NCBI GenBank assembly: GCA_026874595.1
Contig: CM049314.1
Location: 16,360,729-16,424,728, forward strand
Direction of reading: 5' to 3'
From: Sipunculus nudus
Lineage: Eukaryota; Annelida; Sipuncula; Golfingiida; Sipunculidae
DNA: 64,000 nucleotides
A model generated the notes under the pieces. That model saw only the letters and a list, made by a program, of their open reading frames with translations, did no database searches and had not been told where the DNA came from. Shown here in pieces: positions 57,768 through 64,000 of the stretch. Both the position numbers and the translations under genes were made by a program. Each line of letters begins with the position of its first letter. Position 1 is the stretch's first letter.

Positions 57768-58668
57768 CAGGGGCGTAGCCAGGATTGAGGGAGGGAGGGG
57801 GCCATCATCAGTGGCGGATCAATAAATTCGAAAACGGGGGGGGGGGTAAGAAGCGCTTATATGCATGTATATATATTGTTGTGTATATATCTTATTATTA
57901 ATAATATTATTATTATCATTATTATTATTACTATACTTTATTGTTTCAGTGTAAGAAAAATATATTTTTTTATTTTCAATTATGAAACATGGTTTAATTA
58001 AGCTTAGTTACAGGTACATGGGGTGGGTATGGGAGGGGGTTTCCCCCTCACATATTGGGAAATTTTGAATATACAATGTCAAGAGGACATTTTGAGGCAA
58101 TTTTCACAAGAAAATGAGGATATCCTGCTCCTGAAAAAAATGTTCCCTAATGTCTTTGCGTTATGTAGTTTTGATTCAATGGCGCAAAAGCGCAATCACG
58201 CTTGTAAATAGCAAAATATTATCTTTTAAATGTAATGCACGTGGAGAAATAACTTAATTATTATGTTAAATTTTGCATTTTACCGGGTTTAGCGGTCTCG
58301 ACAGCACACAGGACTACTAAGAGCTCAACACAGATCGCGAGTTGGAGAACCGGTATCACCAGAGGAGCCGTAAGATTGTTCACGGTCCACCTCAACCAGG
58401 GCTCAGTGCTCGATCGATCTGCAGTTGTTCTGCAGCTGATCATAAATATCCTTATACTCAACAAATAAATTTGAAGGTAATTGTAACTGCAGATAACTTA
58501 AATAAAGTCTAATAGCTTATTTATAATAAGAAATATGAAAAACGAATATAAATCCCGAAAATCGGAAATTAGATAAAATGAGAGATTTTGCAGCTCGACG
58601 GGGGGCCGCGCGCCGAAGGCGCCCCCTCTTGAATCGTCACTAATGGCATATATCCGCCACTGATTTAA

Positions 58669-58703
<35 letters not shown>

Positions 58704-58805
58704 TTAAGGGGAATTCAGAAAGGACGGCGAGTACTGGATGCGACCGGGGCGGGGAGGGGGGGGACCGCAGGGGGCCATGGCGGCCCCCCCTTGGCTACGC
58801 CCCTG
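57768..58805. mobile_element. hAT-like non-autonomous DNA transposon, 1.04 kb
   Basis: Terminal inverted repeats begin CAGGGGCGTAGCCA (57768) and end TGGCTACGCCCCTG (58805). Flanks read GGTACATG on the left (57760-57767) and GGTACATG or GTACATGT on the right, an 8-bp target-site duplication as expected for hAT elements. No transposase is encoded. A second inverted pair, CAGTGGCGGAT (57809) and ATCCGCCACTG (58652-58662), lies inside and may be the ends of a nested element. G-rich runs and a (TA)n at 58671-58699 are included. Confidence 0.8.
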
Positions 58806-59905
58806 GTACATGTCATCACAGACGGTCGATATAGGATGATACATATACATGCAGTTCCAAATTTGACAAAACTGCATAATACTAACAAACAATTTGTATA
58901 TGACGATCCCTGTATGATTCTTAAAGTGTACGGATAGCGTCTTAGTGAATGGCGTCCAGCTGATCAACATCCATTTTCCTAGCGTCTAGCTGCCGGCGTC
59001 ATTTTCATAGCGTCTAGATGAACAACGTCCAGTCGACATGGACCCCACGCACACAGCGGAAATGCACCGGTGGCTCGACTTAGATGCGTATCACGCGGTG
59101 CACCTGCACCTGTTAATCGGGTCAGTGTTGACCAAGCAAGCTTCGCCCGACTCGAGCCTAACAAAGTAATTTATCAGTCTTGACCGACATATGCCGGTCA
59201 CACATCGGCTTTAGTGATAACACCCGATACCTCGGCTATATTAGTTGTAACGACTGATCACACCACGTTCACAGAAAGCGTAAACCCTCACGTGATCGGG
59301 GAAAATGAAACGGGAGCGACCACAAGAAGGCTTTAAATCCATTTTTTATTATTTATGGCGGTTGTCATATGTTCGTTCCGCATTCAACGTTTATACTATT
59401 TGGAAAGGAAAAAAATCAGAAATAAGCTTGATTGGTCGACTAGCGATCGACAGGAATTTTACTCATCAGTGTGGGGTATAATTTGCGTACTAGTATTCTG
59501 CGACGCTTACTTTAGCTAACATTTATGTTCAACTATCGGCAATATTCGGAAGGAGTACCGCTTGTCTTAATAATGGCTCACTTTTATGCACGCAACTGTT
59601 TGTCGGCGATATTCGGAATAAGTGTTCTTTACATTCGCCTCCCGCGGTAATGCAAACGAATTAACATGGCTCTTGTCTATTAAGCCAATGGAAACTGGTA
59701 CCTAGGTAACCGCCTAGTTAAGAACTTTGGAACACGTATACCATTCTTATCATGTTGGAACTACCGCTTTGCGCGATAGAAATGTGATATTCTTGTGGAC
59801 CACCACCTGCCGTTATGATATCCTATGACTGTGAGTTTTTTATCGATAGAATCATGAATTAGGAGATTCCCAAGATCCCGAAAACAATTAACAACATCAT
59901 TGTTT
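58806..59905. other. Host-like sequence, no gene seen
   Basis: CGTCTAGCTG/CGTCTAGATG-type words repeat at about 58940-59035. No supported ORF. Confidence 0.45.
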
Positions 59906-60075
59906 AGGTATATGTATATATACAAGATCACCTTTCAGGTATATGTATATATACAGCATCATCGTTCAGGTATATGTATATATACAGCATCATCGTTCAG
60001 GTATATGTATATATACAGCATCATCGTTCAGGAACCTGAATTCAACATTATCGTTCAGGTATATGTATATATAAG
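59906..60075 (+). repeat. 31-bp minisatellite
   Basis: AGGTATATGTATATATACAG recurs at 59906, 59937, 59968 and 59999 with a 31-bp period, plus degenerate copies to about 60075. Confidence 0.9.
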
Positions 60076-60089
60076 CTTCTGTGTTTTAG

Positions 60090-60895
60090 AAGGCTGGGCC
60101 AGAGAGAGGTTCTGTGTTCTTGAAGTCGCGGCCAGTGAGAGGTTTTATGTTTATGAATTCGGGGCCTGTGAGAGGTTCTGTGTTCACGAAGCCGAGGCCA
60201 AGTGAGAGGTTCACTGTTCATGAAGCAGTGGCTAGAGAGAGGTTCTGTGTTCATGAAGAAGGGGCCAGTGACAGGTTATGTTTTCTTGAAGTCGGGGCCA
60301 GTGAGACGTTCTGTGTTCATGAAGTAGGGGCCAGTGAGAGGTTTTATGTTTATGAATTCGGGGCCTGTGAGAGGTTCTGTGTTCACGAAGCCGAGGCCAA
60401 GTGAGAGGTTCGCTGTTCATGAAGCAGTGGCCAGAGAGGTTCTGTGTTCATGAAGAAGGGGCCAGTGACAGGTTATGTTTTCTTGAAGTCGGGGCCAGTG
60501 AGACGTTCTGTGTTCATGAAGTAGGGGCCAGTGAGAGGTTCTGTGTTCATGAAGTAGGGGCCAGTGAGAGGTTCTGTGTTCATGAAGTAGGGGCCAGTGA
60601 GAGGTTCTGTGTTCATTAAAGTAGGGACCAGTGAAATGTTCTGTGTTCATGAAGTAGGGGCCAGTGAGAGGTTCTGTGTTCATGAAGCAGTGACCAGAGA
60701 GAGGTTCTGTGTTCATGAAGTAGGGGCCAGTGAGAGGTTCTGTGTTCATGAAGCAGGGGGCTGAGAGAGGTTCTGTGTTCATGAAGTAGGGGCCAGTGAG
60801 AGGTTCTGTGTTCATGAAGCAGTGGCCAGAGAGAGGTTCTGTGTTCATGAAGCAGGGGCCAGTGAGAGGTTCTGTGTTCATGAAGTAGGGGCTTC
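60090..60895 (+). repeat. 33-bp minisatellite, about 24 units
   Basis: Units such as GAGGTTCTGTGTTCATGAAG followed by TAGGGGCCAGTGA repeat every ~33 bp. A stretch of several units near 60120-60230 is repeated at about 60325-60420. Because 33 is divisible by three, all frames stay open, giving long spurious ORFs on both strands. Confidence 0.93.
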
Positions 60896-61439
60896 TGTGT
60901 AATATTCTGATTTTTTTCTGCATTTTACGTGTATTAACATCACGGAATAATCTCTATAACGTCTTGCATTTATGATATTTATACAGTGTATCTCTAAAGC
61001 TGTGACAATATATATTCGATAACTATTAAGTACAATAGCTGCAAACTTTCTGGCTTTTTGTAAACAGTATTATTAACTTCTTGGGTTCTTTCAAATAAGC
61101 AGGTCAAGGAAAACAACATGCGCACTAAAACGATAGAAGGCGGATAGATTACCTTCCAATCAGATATAATCACAGACACATTTACTTCTTATATACGGCT
61201 GGTACTTGTATTTAAGTATTTAAACGGACTCTTCGCTTTCGGCCTTCTCCTTTTGCCAGGTCTCGTAGCTAGGTTACTATCAGCACTCACTATGGTCATA
61301 TAAACTAAAATTCTGTACAAATGTGGCTGCATCATATGTAATAAGCACAGGTAAAGTGGTCACATGTTCAATGAAATACAAGAATATCTGTTAGGTTGCT
61401 TTTCAAACTTCAGTGCCTATAACGATTTCAGTCCGCAGC

Positions 61440-61442
<3 letters not shown>

Positions 61443-61483
<41 letters not shown>
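61443..61483. repeat. (TA)n microsatellite
   Basis: About 20 TA units. Confidence 0.95.
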
Positions 61484-61486
<3 letters not shown>

Positions 61487-61599
61487 ATATTTACTGATTT
61501 AATGCAATTCATCTCATGACAGACTTTTGCTGTAAGTTATACTCAGCTAATCGCTAAAGATGTGAGTGTTACTTCAGCTCCAAGATGAAATGATACATT

Positions 61600-61603
<4 letters not shown>

Positions 61604-61638
<35 letters not shown>
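61604..61638. repeat. (CT)n microsatellite
   Basis: About 17 CT units with one interruption. Confidence 0.9.
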
Positions 61639-62269
61639 GTGTATTTTTTATAAGCTTTCGTGAAATAATATCGTACAAGTGAGTTATATAATATAGATAA
61701 TAAATATATATATATATAAATAAATACACACATATATAATATTATCATTAGTTCAATATATTCAAAATATAATATTTTATTATATTCAGTAAATAAAGAG
61801 ATTTATATATTTTAACCAGAGGAGGAAGTACCAAATAATGTAATTACATCTGTACGATTGTACATGATGTGCAGTGCCTATATTGCAACTATTTGTGCAT
61901 ACACATGTGCAGACAAAGATTCAGGATATTTCAGATCAGGCGAGGACGTATTAACAGATTTCCACACATCATTACGTTATCATGGTTTAGCATTTTAAGA
62001 AGAGGTCGTGCGATTAATTTGTAGCATAGGCATTGGTTTTACAAGGATTCCTCTGCCTCAGGAGCACTATAACTAATATAAATCAAATACATTATATACA
62101 AATACAAGCCGCAGACCACAAAGCATGGGTATTATCTGAATTTTAAGAAGTTCACCATTTTTATAAACACATTTTTTATAGAACACCAGTGACTTCCGCT
62201 TAAAAAACAATGTTCATCCCACATTATGCCAGTTGCCAAAAATAAAAGCAATGAAGGAGTCCATTCTTG

Positions 62270-63060
62270 TTGGTTATTTTGTGACAAGACCAGCGAGGCA
62301 CGGCAGTCCGGATAAAGGTCACGAAGGGCTGAGGAGGCACGAGTCCACACAGAAGACCTCCGAGAAATAGGAGTGCAATGAATCATGTGGGCCTAGCTTA
62401 TTAAAGATAAGTTAGTGTTATATACTGACTTCTATCAATATTCTGCGCTTTGTATGGATGTAATTTTATACGAGCGTGTTTAGTCGGATGGTCAAATACG
62501 TCACACTAGCGGAGATTGACACTGTATCACTAATCATTAATCATTAACAGACCTATATATGGTGTGTCATGGTAAGGTTATCTATTTGTCTTAAAATTCA
62601 ATATACAAAAAAGTGACAAGATGGCGTATGATTGCGGTAAGTTCTCTCATGTTTCAACTTTACTGTAGCTTCTGCATAATGTATATCACAAAACGAACCT
62701 GTATTACTTAAGTTCTTCATTGTTCATTTGGTCAAGAAATATCAGGGCACTGAAGGCTTAATTCACGTCATTGGAACACTGCTTTACACTTATGGTCGGA
62801 ATGGACTGATTCTCATTGCCTCACAATCTACTGGCGCCTTGGCTTCCTGCTAATAAATTAATTATTATTTGTGTTTCATAATTAACATGGTTCTACACAC
62901 CGTTCAGATGTGTGAGGGAGCCGTTCATGGGATTTGTGATATTTCTAGCCTTATTTTCAAGACTCATATGAATATTTTTTTAAAAGCAGTTGTTTATCTT
63001 TATCAAGATCCCATGGCTAAACCCTTTGGCATTCTTATTTATGTTAGGACAGCCTGTTGT
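62270..63060 (+). repeat. Host-like interspersed repeat, copy 2
   Basis: Shorter relative of 53850-55480, sharing its blocks in the same order. It ends with GATCCCATGGCTAAA at about 63006. Confidence 0.7.
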
Positions 63061-64000
63061 ATTAATAAAAATTGAGAGAGAAACAGAGGGGGGTTTTGGT
63101 ATGCAAGAAAAGAAATATTTATTACAAACCCGTTCAAACCCTAGCACCATAAGAAACATTTTATTGTTCGTAATGTATTTCGAAACCATCCAACCCTATC
63201 CCGTAAGCTCAGGGCCAACGTAGGTTCTGTTTTCTTGTCTTCCTTCGTGAGAACAATATACCTCAATCAAGCAGGTTTAAGTTAATCCGGCCACTGACCG
63301 ATTGCTGCAATGTCGAGGAACAAAATTTGGCAAACTGTCTTTACGCAGGGTTATAAACAATACTGTATGGTTTGTTATTACCTGTGTATCTGTCTGGCAG
63401 TGAAAAAGAATTAAATACAAAAGAAGTAAATAGCAAACAACAAATCTTTCATTACAAACTGACAAATATAACATATTTGAGGACAGAAGAGCAAATATTA
63501 GAAGACAAACCCTTTTTACACAATTTTAAGTATAAAATATTAAAATGCACTATTATGGATACAGCGCCCATTCATCAGATGTTCAATGCCCATCAATGCT
63601 ATGCAGATGCTTCATCATAATGCATGTTTTACTAAAATAGAGGTGGTAAGTAAAATAAATAAGCGGAATGACTGTAAACAAACCCATCTAATAGTATATA
63701 CTGTTACTAAATTCTGTCGAATTTTCATAAAACCTTTTTGTAAGCATACTTTTTTGAAAACTTGAGCCATAATGCCACTTATAATCTTTGTTTGCAGTTG
63801 TTAACACCATCTTGGATATATGCGGTCATATTAAAACCCCGGACTATATATAACTCGAAAATAGTCATTTTAGAGAGGGATAACCAAAATCAACTTTATC
63901 ATCCTTAATAAAAACCTTTCTTCGCTGATTCTTAATTTTTTTCTGGACTATCGTTTTTCTGCATGTAAAGTAATGCAAATCAAACAAATTATAAATATTT
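63061..64000. other. Host-like AT-rich sequence, no gene seen
   Basis: Only short AT-rich ORFs without features. Confidence 0.5.

Larger units (their letters stand above)
60896..62269. other. Host-like AT-rich sequence with microsatellites
   Basis: Includes (TA)n at 61443-61483 and (CT)n at 61604-61638. No supported gene. Confidence 0.6.

Noticed and set aside
60090-60895. CRISPR-like regular array
   Set aside because: Units are contiguous with no unique spacers; it is a minisatellite in eukaryotic-type DNA.
60114-60923. Long ORFs in the 33-bp minisatellite
   Set aside because: The repeat period is a multiple of three, so all frames stay open by default.
54000-64000. tRNA or rRNA genes
   Set aside because: I looked for cloverleaf-type and rRNA-like stretches in the host-like part and saw none I could support by eye.

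Overview
The first ~53 kb reads as part of a large eukaryotic DNA virus of the herpesvirus order, closest in style to the malacoherpesviruses of marine invertebrates. The anchor is a two-exon terminase ATPase/nuclease (7462-8613 joined to 14430-15722) with Walker A, Walker B and the D/E/DD nuclease residues. As in vertebrate herpesviruses, other genes are nested in its intron. The other signature is a set of BIR/RING inhibitor-of-apoptosis genes, typical of oyster and abalone herpesviruses. Genes are tightly packed on both strands, mostly intronless, and several have a TATA box and an AATAAA close to the stop. The last ~10 kb (about 53.85-64.0 kb) is AT-rich, with no convincing genes, several (TA)n tracts, minisatellites, a hAT-like element and a diverged repeat pair. 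It looks like invertebrate host DNA. The window is therefore best read as a virus-host junction: an integrated or endogenous malacoherpes-like genome, or an assembly chimera. The host species cannot be named from sequence alone.

Layout. 1-1944: 5' part of a large unknown gene running off the left edge. 2.3-6.8 kb: three IAP genes on the minus strand, one of them spliced. 7.5-15.7 kb: terminase exons around five nested genes. 15.8-25.7 kb: small protein, two-span membrane protein, two large structural-type proteins, and a PD-(D/E)XK nuclease candidate. 26.0-30.8 kb: secreted cystine-knot-like miniprotein, zinc-knuckle/CARD-like protein, 14-15 repeat EGF-like secreted protein. 31.0-34.3 kb: 1083-residue coiled-coil protein. 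34.8-38.7 kb: three tandem IkB-like ankyrin genes. 39.0-44.7 kb: small accessory genes (possible myristoylated protein, C2H2 zinc finger, Cys-rich protein, repeat protein with a nonsense codon, and a head-to-head pair sharing a leader, one member with a PPxY motif). 44.9-45.3 kb: 129-bp tandem repeats, with an inverted copy at 43.6 kb. 45.8-49.2 kb: a 3.35-kb imperfect palindrome whose core is an array of 106-bp hairpin units. 50.1-53.0 kb: one small gene and two tandem secreted FN3-type paralogues. 53.85-64.0 kb: host-like repeats.

How the genes fit together: packaging and capsid-type genes (terminase, its nested genes, the large proteins, the nuclease) sit beside a dense host-interaction set. 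IAPs would act on caspase and RING-ubiquitin signalling, IkB-like ankyrin proteins on Rel/NF-kB, and a CARD-like protein on death-fold signalling; secreted EGF, FN3 and cystine-knot proteins would act outside the cell. These roles are inferred from domain families, not shown by the DNA. Two genes show apparent damage: a nonsense codon at 42115-42117, and a missing in-frame ATG or frame break at the start of the third IAP (6673-6801). This fits early decay, sequencing error or unrecognised splicing.
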